Shown here: one piece after another, positions 34,847 to 43,318 of the stretch
Position numbering within the stretch: the first letter of the stretch is position 1
How the letters are laid out: the number at the start of each line of letters is the position of its first letter
From: Kribbella pratensis
GTDB taxonomy: Bacteria; Actinomycetota; Actinomycetes; Propionibacteriales; Kribbellaceae
Direction: 5' to 3'
Assembly (NCBI RefSeq): GCF_004366075.1
Contig: NZ_SODU01000002.1
Coordinates: forward strand, 62,001 to 126,000
Length of the DNA stretch: 64,000 nucleotides
The notes under the pieces: model-generated
What the model was told of the DNA's origin: nothing
The model's input: only the letters and a program-made list of their open reading frames with translations
Databases searched by the model: none
Translations under genes and position numbers: made by a program

Positions 34847-36502
34847 TCAGGACTCCCGCATCGGGATCCTGACACCCTTCTGGTCAGCAACTTCCACTGC
34901 CTTGTCGTAGCCGGCGTCGACGTGGCGGATCACACCCATCGCCGGGTCGTTGGTGAGCACCCGCTCCAGCTTCTGCCGGGCGAGGTCGGTGCCGTCGGCA
35001 ACCGACACCTGGCCGGCGTGGATGGACCGGCCGATGCCGACGCCGCCGCCGTGGTGGATCGACACCCAGGACGCGCCACTGGCCACGTTCACCATCGCGT
35101 TCAGCAACGGCCAGTCCGCGATCGCGTCCGAGCCGTCCAGCATGCCTTCGGTCTCCCGGTACGGCGAGGCCACGCTGCCGGTGTCCAGGTGGTCGCGGCC
35201 GATCACGATGGGCGCCTCGAGTTCACCGGAGGCCACCATCTCGTTGAACCGCAGCCCGGCCTTGTCCCGCTCGCCCTGGCCGAGCCAGCAGATCCTTGCC
35301 GGCAGCCCCTGGAACGCGACCCGCTCGCCGGCCATCTTGATCCACCGGCCGAGGTGCTCGTTGTCCGGGAACAGGTCCAGGATCGCCTGGTCCGTCTTCG
35401 CGATGTCCGCCGGATTGCCGGACAGCGCCGCCCACCGGAACGGGCCCTTTCCTTCACAGAACAACGGCCGGATGTACGCCGGCACGAATCCGGGGAACTC
35501 GAACGCGCGGCTGTAACCCGCCTTCCGCGCCTCGTCCCGGATCGAGTTGCCGTAGTCGAACACCTCGGCGCCCGCGTCCTGGAACCCGACCATCGCCGCG
35601 ACGTGCCGCGCCATCGAGGCCTGCGCGCGCTCGGTGAACCCGGCCGGGTCCTTCTCCCGCGCGGTCGCCCAGTCCTCGAAGTCGATGCCGACCGGCAGGT
35701 ACATCAACGGGTCGTGCGCCGAGGTCTGGTCGGTGACGATGTCGATCGGCGCCCCGAGCTCGAGCAGTTCGGGCACGATCACCGCGGCGTTGCCGAGGAC
35801 ACCGATCGACAGCGGCCGGCGCGCCCTCTTGGCCTCCTCCGCCAGGCGCAACGCCTCGTCCAGGGAAGACGCCCGTACGTCGAGGTAGCGGTGCTCGATG
35901 CGCCGGTCGATCCGCGTGGAGTCGACGTCGACACAGATCGCGACGCCGTCGTTCATCGTGACCGCCAGCGGCTGCGCGCCACCCATGCCGCCGAGGCCGG
36001 CGGTCAGCGTGACGGTGCCGGCCAGCGAGCCGCCGAACTTCTTGTCCGCGACCGCGCCGAACGTCTCGTAGGTGCCCTGCAGGATGCCCTGCGTGCCGAT
36101 GTAGATCCACGACCCGGCCGTCATCTGGCCGTACATCGTGAGCCCCATCGCCTCGAGCTTGCGGAACTCCTCCCAGGTGGCCCAGTCGCCGACCAGGTTC
36201 GAGTTCGCGATCAGCACCCGCGGCGCCCACTCGTGGGTCTGCATCACGCCGACCGGGCGTCCGGACTGGACGAGCATCGTCTCGTCGTTCTTGAGCGTGG
36301 TCAGGGTGCGCACCATCGCGTCGAACGAGTTCCAGTCGCGGGCGGCCTTGCCGGAACCGCCGTACACGACGAGTTCGTCAGGGTGCTCCGCAACCTCGGG
36401 GTCGAGGTTGTTCTGCAGCATCCGCAGCGCGGCTTCCTGCTGCCAGCCGCGGGCGGTCAGGGTGGTTCCGCGAGGCGCGCGTACGGGACGGGGTCCGGAC
36501 AT
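34847..36502 (-). CDS. hutU: Urocanate hydratase HutU (551 aa)
   Basis: Converts urocanate to imidazolonepropionate with tightly bound NAD. The sequence shows [20 protein letters not shown] at the N-terminus, [11 protein letters not shown], the NAD region [17 protein letters not shown], and [15 protein letters not shown]. The active-site cysteine region is [17 protein letters not shown]. Length matches the family. The frame runs on to 36841 over hutH DNA, but the ATG at 36502 is where the family begins. It follows hutH by 16 bases. Confidence 0.97.
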   Translation of the reverse strand: MSGPRPVRAPRGTTLTARGWQQEAALRMLQNNLDPEVAEHPDELVVYGGSGKAARDWNSFDAMVRTLTTLKNDETMLVQSGRPVGVMQTHEWAPRVLIANSNLVGDWATWEEFRKLEAMGLTMYGQMTAGSWIYIGTQGILQGTYETFGAVADKKFGGSLAGTVTLTAGLGGMGGAQPLAVTMNDGVAICVDVDSTRIDRRIEHRYLDVRASSLDEALRLAEEAKRARRPLSIGVLGNAAVIVPELLELGAPIDIVTDQTSAHDPLMYLPVGIDFEDWATAREKDPAGFTERAQASMARHVAAMVGFQDAGAEVFDYGNSIRDEARKAGYSRAFEFPGFVPAYIRPLFCEGKGPFRWAALSGNPADIAKTDQAILDLFPDNEHLGRWIKMAGERVAFQGLPARICWLGQGERDKAGLRFNEMVASGELEAPIVIGRDHLDTGSVASPYRETEGMLDGSDAIADWPLLNAMVNVASGASWVSIHHGGGVGIGRSIHAGQVSVADGTDLARQKLERVLTNDPAMGVIRHVDAGYDKAVEVADQKGVRIPMRES

Positions 36503-36518
36503 GGGTGATCCAGCCTTT

Positions 36519-38060
36519 CTAGGAGAGCGGGCCGGTGACGGCCTCGGCGGCGGTGACATAGGTGCCGTCAGCAACAAGCTGGACGGAGTGCTCGATCTCG
36601 GGAGCGAGGTGCCGGTCGGTGCCCGGGCCCTCGACGTACTCCCGCAGGGCGGCCCGGACGGCGGCGGTGGCCGGTGCCGGGTCGAGCGGAGCGCGCAGGT
36701 CGAGTGCCCGCGCGGCCGTGAGGATCTCGATCGCCAGCACCCGCTGCAGGCCGTCGACGGACTTGCGCAGCTTGCGCGCGGCGGACCAGCCCATCGAGAC
36801 GTGGTCCTCCTGCATCGCGCTGCTCGGGATCGAGTCGACACTGGCGGGTACGGCGAGGCGCTTGAGTTCGGAGACGATCGCGGCCTGGGTGTACTGCGCG
36901 ATCATGTGGCCGCTGTCCACGCCCGGATCGTCGGCCAGGAACGCGTTCAGGCCGTGGTTGCGGGCGACGTCCAGGAAACGGTCGGTACGTCGTTCGCTGA
37001 TGCTGGCGAGGTCCGCGACGGCGATCGCGAGGAAGTCGAGCACGTACCCGACCGGTGCGCCGTGGAAGTTGCCGTTGGACTCGACGCGACCGTCCGGCAG
37101 CACGACCGGGTTGTCGATCGCGGCGGCGAGCTCGCGGCCGGCGACGCTCGCGGCGTGCGCGGCGGTGTCGCGGGCGGCGCCGTGGACCTGGGGCGAACAG
37201 CGGAGGGAGTAGGCGTCCTGCACCCGGTTGCAGTCCGGGCCGCGGTGGCTGGCGACGATCGCGCTGTCCTTGAGGATCGCGCGCAGATTGGCGGCGGACG
37301 CGGCCTGGCCGGGGTGCGGACGCAGAGCCTGCAGGTCCTCGGCGAACACCCGGTCGGTCCCGAGCTGGGCCTCGACGCTCATCGCCGCGGCGAGGTCGGC
37401 GGACTTGAAGAGCCGGTCGAGATCGGCGAGCGCGAGGAGCAGCATGCCGAGCATGCCGTCGGTCCCGTTGATCAGCGCGAGGCCTTCCTTCTCGGCCAGG
37501 ACGACCGGCGTGAGGCCGTGTTGCTGGAGTGCCTCGCCGGCGTCGAGAAGGTTGCCGTCGGCATCGCGAACCTTGCCTTCGCCCAGGATCGCGAGGGCGA
37601 CATGGGACAGCGGGGCGAGGTCGCCCGAGCATCCGAGGCTGCCGTATTCATGGACCACCGGCGTCAGGCGCGCGTTGAGCAGACCGGCGTACGCCTGGGC
37701 CGTCTCGACCTTCACCCCGGTGCGGCCGGTGGCGAGGGTCGACAGCCGGAGCAGGGCCAGCGCCCGGACGACCTCGGTCTCCACCTCGGGGCCGGAGCCG
37801 GCCGCGTGCGAGCGGATCAGGCTGCGCTGGAGCTGCGCTCGGAGGTCCGGCGCGATGTGCCGCGTGGCGAGCGCGCCGAACCCGGTCGAGACCCCGTAGT
37901 GCGGGGTGTCCGCGTGGGCCAGCGCCTCGATCGCGGCGCGCGACTTCGCGATCTCCTCGAGGGCCTGGTCGTCGATCCGTACCTGCGCGCCGTACCGTGC
38001 GACCGCGACCACTTCGGCCGGGGTCAGCGGTCCGGCGCCGACATCCACTGTGTGTTCCAC
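36519..38060 (-). CDS. hutH: Histidine ammonia-lyase HutH with Cys-Ser-Gly MIO triad (513 aa)
   Basis: Removes ammonia from histidine to give urocanate. The catalytic MIO group forms from an Ala-Ser-Gly in most members; here the triad is C144-S145-G146 in [14 protein letters not shown]. Other active-site residues are in place: Y55 (HYGVSTGFG), N198 (INGTDGM), Y284 and R287 (QDAYSLRC), and the NFHG segment. I start it at GTG 38060 because the product then begins at the usual distance from the first motif. First gene of the hut operon; its promoter region faces a GNAT gene. Confidence 0.95.
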   Translation of the reverse strand: MEHTVDVGAGPLTPAEVVAVARYGAQVRIDDQALEEIAKSRAAIEALAHADTPHYGVSTGFGALATRHIAPDLRAQLQRSLIRSHAAGSGPEVETEVVRALALLRLSTLATGRTGVKVETAQAYAGLLNARLTPVVHEYGSLGCSGDLAPLSHVALAILGEGKVRDADGNLLDAGEALQQHGLTPVVLAEKEGLALINGTDGMLGMLLLALADLDRLFKSADLAAAMSVEAQLGTDRVFAEDLQALRPHPGQAASAANLRAILKDSAIVASHRGPDCNRVQDAYSLRCSPQVHGAARDTAAHAASVAGRELAAAIDNPVVLPDGRVESNGNFHGAPVGYVLDFLAIAVADLASISERRTDRFLDVARNHGLNAFLADDPGVDSGHMIAQYTQAAIVSELKRLAVPASVDSIPSSAMQEDHVSMGWSAARKLRKSVDGLQRVLAIEILTAARALDLRAPLDPAPATAAVRAALREYVEGPGTDRHLAPEIEHSVQLVADGTYVTAAEAVTGPLS

Positions 38061-38115
38061 CCGAACATTGCACCGCGCCGGATCGCTCCTGGACAGCAGC
38101 GCCGTACCACTATCC

Positions 38116-38131
38116 GTCTCGGATCTGAGAC
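38116..38131. promoter_or_regulatory. Palindrome in the hutH/GNAT divergent promoter
   Basis: GTCTCGGATCTGAGAC is a 16-base dyad with all but one pair matching, 56 bases upstream of the hutH start and 37 bases before the divergent GNAT ATG. It is a candidate operator for the hut regulator. Confidence 0.5.
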
Positions 38132-38167
38132 AGCCGTCGCGACCCTCGGTAGCCGTAGAGTCCTGCC

Positions 38168-39064
38168 ATGGTGTTCGAGATCCGGACGGGGCGTCCGGAG
38201 GATGCGGTGGGGATCGCCCAGGTCTGGGCCGCGGCGGTGCCACATCTGGTGAAGACCGCGGGGGCGATCGAGCTGCAGTTGAGGCACGGTCGCAGCCAGG
38301 AGGTGCTGATCGCCGTCGACGGACGGGACGTCGTCGGGTACGCGAACATCTACCTGCCGCCGGCGGACGCCGAGGCGCCGCGGGTGCGGGTCACGATCCA
38401 GGTGCCGCCGGAGTACCGCGGGCGCGGGATCGGGAGTGCGTTGACGTCCAGGGTCACGCAGCGGTGCGCGGAGCTCGGCGCCGGGCGGTTGCTGGTGGTC
38501 GTGGGTGACGACGCCGACTCGCAGGCCTTCGCGACGAAGCGCGGGTTCACGATCGGGCGGCGGATGTCGCACTCCGCCGCCGACCTGACCGCGGCGCGCG
38601 AGCCGCTCGCCCCGCCGGAGGGCCTGCGGGTGGCGACGTACGACGAACTGGATCCGAAGCAGTTGTACGACGCCGAGGTCCAGGTGCGTGACGACGACCC
38701 CAGCGGGCTGTCGGGCGGACCGGCGTACGAGGAATGGGTGCGTGCGTCGTGGTCGAACCCGGACAACCGGTACGACCTGAGCATCGCCGTACTGGACGGG
38801 GACCGGGTGCTGTCGTTCGTGACCACGACCGCGGATCCGGACCGGAAGCTGATCTGGTCGAACCTGACCGGGACGATCCCCTCGGCGCGTGGCCGCGGGC
38901 TGGCGAAGGTGGTGAAGTCCGTGGCGCTCGCCCGGTCCCGGGATGCCGGGTTCACGGTCGCGTCGACCGGGAACGACGCGGCGAACGAGCCGATGCTCGC
39001 GGTGAACCGGTGGCTCGGATACCAGGAGACCGGGGGCGCGTGGACCGCGGAGAAGGCCCTGTGA
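38168..39064 (+). CDS. Tandem-GNAT acetyltransferase (298 aa)
   Basis: Two GNAT folds in one chain. The first has a good CoA loop in VPPEYRGRGIGSALTSRV; the second has IPSARGRGLAKVVKSVALA and ends with NEPMLAVNRWLGYQETG. Two-domain GNATs of this sort occur in antibiotic-resistance and mycothiol enzymes (MshD-like), but this one is not recognisably MshD. It is divergent from hutH and coupled to the next small gene by a GTGA overlap. Confidence 0.88.
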   Translation: MVFEIRTGRPEDAVGIAQVWAAAVPHLVKTAGAIELQLRHGRSQEVLIAVDGRDVVGYANIYLPPADAEAPRVRVTIQVPPEYRGRGIGSALTSRVTQRCAELGAGRLLVVVGDDADSQAFATKRGFTIGRRMSHSAADLTAAREPLAPPEGLRVATYDELDPKQLYDAEVQVRDDDPSGLSGGPAYEEWVRASWSNPDNRYDLSIAVLDGDRVLSFVTTTADPDRKLIWSNLTGTIPSARGRGLAKVVKSVALARSRDAGFTVASTGNDAANEPMLAVNRWLGYQETGGAWTAEKAL

Positions 39065-39252
39065 AGCGGCTCGCGATCTCACTGACGTTCTTCCTGGTGC
39101 TGGCGCTCGTCATCGGGTATGTGCTGTCCGGGCCGTCGTTCATGGACTGGGGCGTGGCGGGCGGGCTGTTCGCGGTCGCGGTCGCCGGTGAGTGCTTCCG
39201 GTTCTGGCTGCGGAAGAGCCGCGCGAAGAAACGCCAAACGACCGGGATCTGA
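39061..39252 (+). CDS. Small membrane protein (63 aa)
   Basis: MKRLAISLTFFLVLALVIGY, a loop, GVAGGLFAVAVAGECFRFWL and a basic tail (RKSRAKKRQ) give two transmembrane helices. The GTG start overlaps the TGA of the tandem GNAT gene, strong support for translation. No function recognised. Confidence 0.75.
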   Translation: MKRLAISLTFFLVLALVIGYVLSGPSFMDWGVAGGLFAVAVAGECFRFWLRKSRAKKRQTTGI

Positions 39253-39277
39253 GGCGGGGCGGAGTTACAGTGCGGTT

Positions 39278-40036
39278 GTGAGCGGCAACGTTCCCGCTTC
39301 GACCCGAACCCTGCGGGTCCTGACGTTCCTGGCCACGCAGCCCGGTCCCGTACCGATGGAGCGCATCGCGTCCGCGGTCGGGTTGCCGCGCTCGTCGACG
39401 TACCACTTGCTGCGGGCAATGATCGACGAGGGGTTCGTCGTGCATCTGCCCGAGGAGAAGCGGTACGGGCTCGGGGTGGCGGCCTTCGAGATCGGGTCCG
39501 CGTACCTGCGGCACGATCCGCTCGAGCGGTTGGCCCGGCCGTTGCTCGCGCAGTTGGTGCACGAGGTGGGGCAGACGGCGCATCTCGGCGTACTGCATGG
39601 TCGGGAGCTGGTGTATCTGCTGAAGGAGCAGCCGCCGCGACCTGTCACGTTGGTGACGGATGTCGGCGTACGGCTGCCTGCCACGCTCACCGCGTCCGGT
39701 CGCGCGCTCCTGGCCGAGTTGCCGCCGGCTCAGGTACGGGCGTTGTTCCCGACACCGGAGTCCTTCGTACGGCGCACCGATCTAGGACCGCAGACGCTGA
39801 CCCAACTGCGCCGCCTCCTCGCCGACGAGAAACGCCAAGGCTTCGCCGTCGAGGACTCCTTCATCACCCCAGGCGTCGCCTCGGTCGCCAGCGCCGCCGT
39901 CGACCACGCCGGCCACCCGGTAGCCGCTATCAGCGTCACCTTCCGCACCGACGCGGTCCCCGCCACCGACCGCCCCCACCTGGCCCACAAAATCCGCCAA
40001 GCCGCCAAAGCCCTGACCCGCCGCCTCCACGGCTGA
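39278..40036 (+). CDS. IclR-family transcriptional regulator (252 aa)
   Basis: The winged helix has TRTLRVLTFLATQPGPVPME and IASAVGLPRSSTYHLLRAM, and the wing EKRYGLGVAAFEIG. The effector domain follows (TAHLGVLHGRELVYL, RLPATLTASGRALLAELP). IclR proteins often control catabolic operons for aromatic or amino acids. It is the only regulator gene beside the hut operon, so control of hut is a fair inference, but it is separated from hutH by two genes. Confidence 0.92.
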   Translation: MSGNVPASTRTLRVLTFLATQPGPVPMERIASAVGLPRSSTYHLLRAMIDEGFVVHLPEEKRYGLGVAAFEIGSAYLRHDPLERLARPLLAQLVHEVGQTAHLGVLHGRELVYLLKEQPPRPVTLVTDVGVRLPATLTASGRALLAELPPAQVRALFPTPESFVRRTDLGPQTLTQLRRLLADEKRQGFAVEDSFITPGVASVASAAVDHAGHPVAAISVTFRTDAVPATDRPHLAHKIRQAAKALTRRLHG

Positions 40037-40132
40037 ACCTGCCACCGACTGGCGGGGTGTTTGATGGCTGGCCTGTTGGAGCGGGTCAGCGGTGAAACAA
40101 GCCGCCAGCCGGCTACCAGGAGTGATGGCCGC

Positions 40133-40300
40133 TTAGCGCTCTTCGCGGAAGTCGGTGTGGTGGCGGAGTTTGGGGTCGTACTTGCGGATCACGAGGCGGT
40201 CGGGATTGTTCCGGCGGTTCTTGCGGGTTACATAGGTGAAGCCGGTACCCGCCGTACTGCGGAGCTTGACGATGGGGCGGAGGTCGTTGCGCTTGGCCAT
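40133..40300 (-). CDS. rpmG: Ribosomal protein bL33, Cys-free (55 aa)
   Basis: Translating the minus strand gives [20 protein letters not shown], then [16 protein letters not shown] and [17 protein letters not shown], a complete L33. It lacks the zinc-binding cysteines, so it is the C-minus paralogue that replaces the zinc form when zinc is scarce. AAAGGA precedes the ATG. It is divergent from the CobW-like gene over a candidate Zur box. Confidence 0.95.
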   Translation of the reverse strand: MAKRNDLRPIVKLRSTAGTGFTYVTRKNRRNNPDRLVIRKYDPKLRHHTDFREER

Positions 40301-40342
40301 GCTGTCCTTTCACTGACCGGGGACCCATAGGGTACTTTGTAT

Positions 40343-40357
40343 TGGTTATCGTTTTCA
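40343..40357. promoter_or_regulatory. Candidate Zur box between rpmG and the CobW-like gene
   Basis: On the minus strand the site reads TGAAAACGATAACCA, close to the actinobacterial Zur consensus TGAAAATGATTTTCA in its first half. It lies 17 bases before the CobW-like ATG and 42 bases before the rpmG ATG, so zinc-loaded Zur could shut both. Confidence 0.75.
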
Positions 40358-40374
40358 ACAAGACAGGAGCGCAG

Positions 40375-41454
40375 ATGATTCCGGTGACCTTGCTGACGGG
40401 GCTCGACGACGGGTTCCGCGGCGCCGTCGCGGGGAATCTGCTGGCCGCCGCCCCGCGGGGCGTCCTGGTGGAGTACGACGTGAGCGCCCTGAGCACCGGC
40501 TCCGTCGTACGGATCGCCCGCACCGCCACCGGCATGATCGACCGCGAGGTGATCACGATGGACCACCCGTGCGTGTCCTGTGCGATGCGCGGATCGCTCG
40601 TCCAGCTGCTGGCGAGCATCGCCGCTGTCGAGCGGTACGACGTCGCGATCGTCAACGTCCCCACCGCGGGTGACACGCACGCGATCGCGACCGAGATCGA
40701 CCGCGACACCGACCTCCGCGTCGACGCGGTCATCACCACCGTCGACACGACGACCGCTACCGCCGACCTGACCGGCGAAGAGCTGGTCCGGGAACGCGCC
40801 ATCCCGACCGCTGCGGAGGACGGCCGCGCGATCGCCGAGATCGTCGTACGGCAGCTCGAGTACGCCGACGCAGCCGTCCTCACCACCGACGACGAGAACA
40901 CCCGCGCGCTGGTCCAGGCGATCAACCCGAGACTCCTGGTCAGGACCAGTCCGGCCGGCCTGCTCGGCGTACGGCTGCATGTTCCCGGCGCCACCGTCGA
41001 GCCCGGCTCGATCGCAGCGCCATTGGAGGGCCGGACCTTCGTTTGGCAGTCCGCCCGGCCGTTCCACCCCGAGCGGTTGTACGACGCCCTCGAGGACCTG
41101 GTCGCCGGCACGGCCCGCGGCCGCGGCACGCTCTGGATCGCGACCCAGCACCGCAACCGGCTCAGCTGGGACAGCTTCGGCACGAACGTCTCGATCGGCG
41201 TCCTCGGTCCCTGGCTGGCCGACCTCCCCGCCGATCGCTGGGCCGGCGTCGGGCAGCAGCACCAGGCGCGGTCGGCCCTCGAGTGGCACCCCGAGTACGG
41301 CGACCGCGCGTCGTACCTCTCACTGACCGGTGCCGACCTGGACGTCCGGGAATTACAGGAGCGCCTCGACGGTTGTGTCCTGCGTGCGGACGAAGCGGTC
41401 CACCCCCTGACCGATCCGTTCGCTCCCTACTTGGAAGGAAGTACCGCAGCATGA
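40375..41454 (+). CDS. CobW/COG0523-family protein with degenerate P-loop, MRF-like (359 aa)
   Basis: The protein has the CobW fold ([20 protein letters not shown] at the N-terminus; the CobW C-terminal domain with [15 protein letters not shown]). In true COG0523 GTPases the first loop is GxxGxGKT; here the Gly-Lys-Thr is absent. The CxCC metal motif is also reduced to C66-x-x-C69 (PCVSCAMRG). It is translationally coupled to rpmE2 and divergent from rpmG. In mycobacteria the CobW-like gene in the zinc-starvation ribosomal operon encodes MRF, the factor that recruits the hibernation protein MPY; the context matches. I infer a ribosome-remodelling or hibernation role, not metal-dependent GTP hydrolysis. 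Confidence 0.83.
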   Translation: MIPVTLLTGLDDGFRGAVAGNLLAAAPRGVLVEYDVSALSTGSVVRIARTATGMIDREVITMDHPCVSCAMRGSLVQLLASIAAVERYDVAIVNVPTAGDTHAIATEIDRDTDLRVDAVITTVDTTTATADLTGEELVRERAIPTAAEDGRAIAEIVVRQLEYADAAVLTTDDENTRALVQAINPRLLVRTSPAGLLGVRLHVPGATVEPGSIAAPLEGRTFVWQSARPFHPERLYDALEDLVAGTARGRGTLWIATQHRNRLSWDSFGTNVSIGVLGPWLADLPADRWAGVGQQHQARSALEWHPEYGDRASYLSLTGADLDVRELQERLDGCVLRADEAVHPLTDPFAPYLEGSTAA

Positions 41455-41696
41455 AGAAGGACATTCACCCCGACTACCGCCGGGTCGTCTTCCGGGACAA
41501 GTCCGGCGACTTCAGCTTCCTCACCGGTTCGACCCGCGAGAGCAGCGAGACCATCGAGTGGCACGACGGGAACACCTACCCGGTCGTCGACGTCGAGATC
41601 TCGTCCGCGAGCCACCCGTTCTACACGGGCCAGCAGCGCGTCATGGACACCCAGGGCCGCGTGGAGAAGTTCCGCAAGCGCTACGGCCAGAAGTAA
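41451..41696 (+). CDS. rpmE2: Ribosomal protein bL31 type B, Cys-free (81 aa)
   Basis: [20 protein letters not shown], then [17 protein letters not shown] and [16 protein letters not shown] are typical of L31 type B. There is no cysteine, so zinc is not bound. The ATG overlaps the stop of the CobW-like gene (ATGA). It replaces the zinc-containing L31 in zinc starvation. Confidence 0.95.
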   Translation: MKKDIHPDYRRVVFRDKSGDFSFLTGSTRESSETIEWHDGNTYPVVDVEISSASHPFYTGQQRVMDTQGRVEKFRKRYGQK

Positions 41697-41709
41697 CCCG
41701 CCGTACCCC

Positions 41710-41740
41710 AACGGCCCGCTCGATCTTCGAGCGGGCCGTT
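41710..41740 (+). terminator. Terminator hairpin after rpmE2
   Basis: AACGGCCCGCTCGA and its exact complement form a 14-bp stem with a 3-base loop, starting 14 bases past the rpmE2 stop. Confidence 0.88.
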
Positions 41741-41761
41741 CGCATGCCCACCCGATGCCAA

Positions 41762-41818
41762 CTTTGAGAAGCCACCAACCGTTCTGAGCCCGCGACGATG
41801 ATCGGTGGCTTCTCAAAG
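41762..41818. repeat. 57-bp inverted-repeat element with 15-bp arms
   Basis: CTTTGAGAAGCCACC at 41762-41776 is perfectly repeated in reverse at 41804-41818 around a 27-base centre. It lies just beyond the rpmE2 terminator and is lower in GC than its surroundings. The form resembles the 77-bp repeats elsewhere in the window, but the sequence is unrelated. No second copy was noticed here. Confidence 0.7.
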
Positions 41819-41896
41819 ATGGGTTGTCTCGGGTTCGAGACGGGAAGACGGCGGGGGTTGTGGGAGTTCGGGGGTGGGGCGGATCACACTGTGCGC

Positions 41897-43318
41897 ATGG
41901 AGCCGGTTGAACTGACGGGCGCGGGGCTGTCGCCGTTGGAGGCGGTGGCGCTCGGGCAACGGCGTACGGCGGTGCGGTTGAGCGACGACGCCCGCAAGCG
42001 GATGTACGAGTCGGCGCAGGTGGTCGCCGAGGTCGCGGGGCGCCGGCCGGTGTACGGGCGGACCACGGGCGTCGGGGCGAACCGGGACGTGCTGACGTCC
42101 GACCCGGAGCACGGCGCGCGGTTGCTCGGATCGCATTCCACCACCGGTACGACGTCGTACCCGAAGGACGTCGTACGGCTCGGGCTCCTCATCCGGGTCA
42201 ACCAGCTCGCGGCGGGCGGATCCGGGCTCGACCCAGCGGTGGCAGACGCGATCGTTGGCCTGCTCAACGACGACGACCTGCCCGACCTGCACCGCGGCGG
42301 CGCGATCGGCACCGGAGACCTCGGCCCGCTCGCCGAACTCGGGCTCGCGCTCGGCGACGTCATCGACGGCACCAGCGCCCTCCCGCTGCTCTCCAGCAAC
42401 GCGCTCACGCTCGCGGAGTGCTGCCTCGCGTACGTCGAGGCCGCCACGCTGATCAACGTCGTACCGCTGGTCGGCGCTCTCTCCCACGTCGCGCTCCGCG
42501 GCAACGCCGAGGTGTACGACGTCCGCGTCCACGAGGCCCGCCCGCAGCCGGGTCAGATCCGGGTCGCGCGCCGGATGCGTGAACTGCTCGAAGGGCTCCC
42601 GCTGAAACCGGCCCGGGTCCAGGATCCCTTCGGGTTGCGGGCTTTCGCCCAGGTCCTCGGCCCGGCCGTCGACCATGCCGATGCCCTGGGCAACAGCGTG
42701 CGGATCGACATCAACGCGGCGGCGGAGAATCCGCTGGTGGCCGGCGACACCGTGCTGCACAACGGCAACTGGCACGCGATGCCGATCGCCATCGCCCTCG
42801 ACTCGCTCCGGCTCAGCCTGCACAGTGTCGCCACGCTGTCGACGACCCGGGTGGCGAACCTCGTCGACCCGGAGTACACCGGCCTCAGCGTGTTCCTGGC
42901 CAGCGGTGCGGAGGCGAGCTCGGGCGTGATGATGATCGAGTACGTCGCCCACGACGCCCTCGCCGCGGTTCGCTCGGCCGCGCAACCCGCGACTCTCGGT
43001 ACGGCGACACTGTCCCGCGGCGCCGAGTTGCACGCCAGCTTCGCGCCGCAAGCCGCCGTACTGACCAAGCAACTCCTCGACGCACTCCGCGAGGTTCTCG
43101 CCAGCGAACTCGTCACCGCCGTCCGCGCGATCCGTCTGGCCGGCCTGACCCCGGACGATCTGGCCCCGGCACCCGCCGCCCCGTGGCTGACCGACGCCCT
43201 CGCAGCCCTGCCGGACGACCTGGCCGACCGATCCCTCCGGGAAGACCTGGAGATCGCCCGCGGCCTCCTCACCCAATGGGGCGACCGCCAGGTCGAACAC
43301 CCCGCCGAGTCCGGCTAG
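41897..43318 (+). CDS. Aromatic amino acid lyase homologue with substituted MIO triad (473 aa)
   Basis: The whole chain aligns with the HutH/PAL fold: Y53 in VYGRTTGVG, N168 in LLSSNALTLA, NAAAENPLV and NGNWHAMPIA. But the MIO-forming Ala-Ser-Gly is replaced by G138-T139-G140 (GAIGTGDLGPL), and the catalytic Tyr of the QDxYS motif is F245 (QDPFGLRA, R248 kept). It is shorter than HutH by 40 residues. These changes argue against ordinary ammonia-lyase chemistry. The start at ATG 41897 has only a weak ribosome site. It stands apart from the hut operon and shares a CTAG stop overlap with the convergent gene. Confidence 0.85.
   Translation: MEPVELTGAGLSPLEAVALGQRRTAVRLSDDARKRMYESAQVVAEVAGRRPVYGRTTGVGANRDVLTSDPEHGARLLGSHSTTGTTSYPKDVVRLGLLIRVNQLAAGGSGLDPAVADAIVGLLNDDDLPDLHRGGAIGTGDLGPLAELGLALGDVIDGTSALPLLSSNALTLAECCLAYVEAATLINVVPLVGALSHVALRGNAEVYDVRVHEARPQPGQIRVARRMRELLEGLPLKPARVQDPFGLRAFAQVLGPAVDHADALGNSVRIDINAAAENPLVAGDTVLHNGNWHAMPIAIALDSLRLSLHSVATLSTTRVANLVDPEYTGLSVFLASGAEASSGVMMIEYVAHDALAAVRSAAQPATLGTATLSRGAELHASFAPQAAVLTKQLLDALREVLASELVTAVRAIRLAGLTPDDLAPAPAAPWLTDALAALPDDLADRSLREDLEIARGLLTQWGDRQVEHPAESG

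Noticed and set aside
34847..36841. HutU frame extended 113 codons upstream of MSGPRP
   Set aside because: The extra residues are an Arg/Ser/Pro-rich antisense-like reading of hutH coding DNA; urocanate hydratases start at the MSGP-type residue.
41753..41821. Intrinsic terminator for rpmE2 at the 57-bp inverted repeat
   Set aside because: A stronger 14-bp hairpin at 41710-41740 already follows the gene, and the 27-base centre is too long for a standard terminator.
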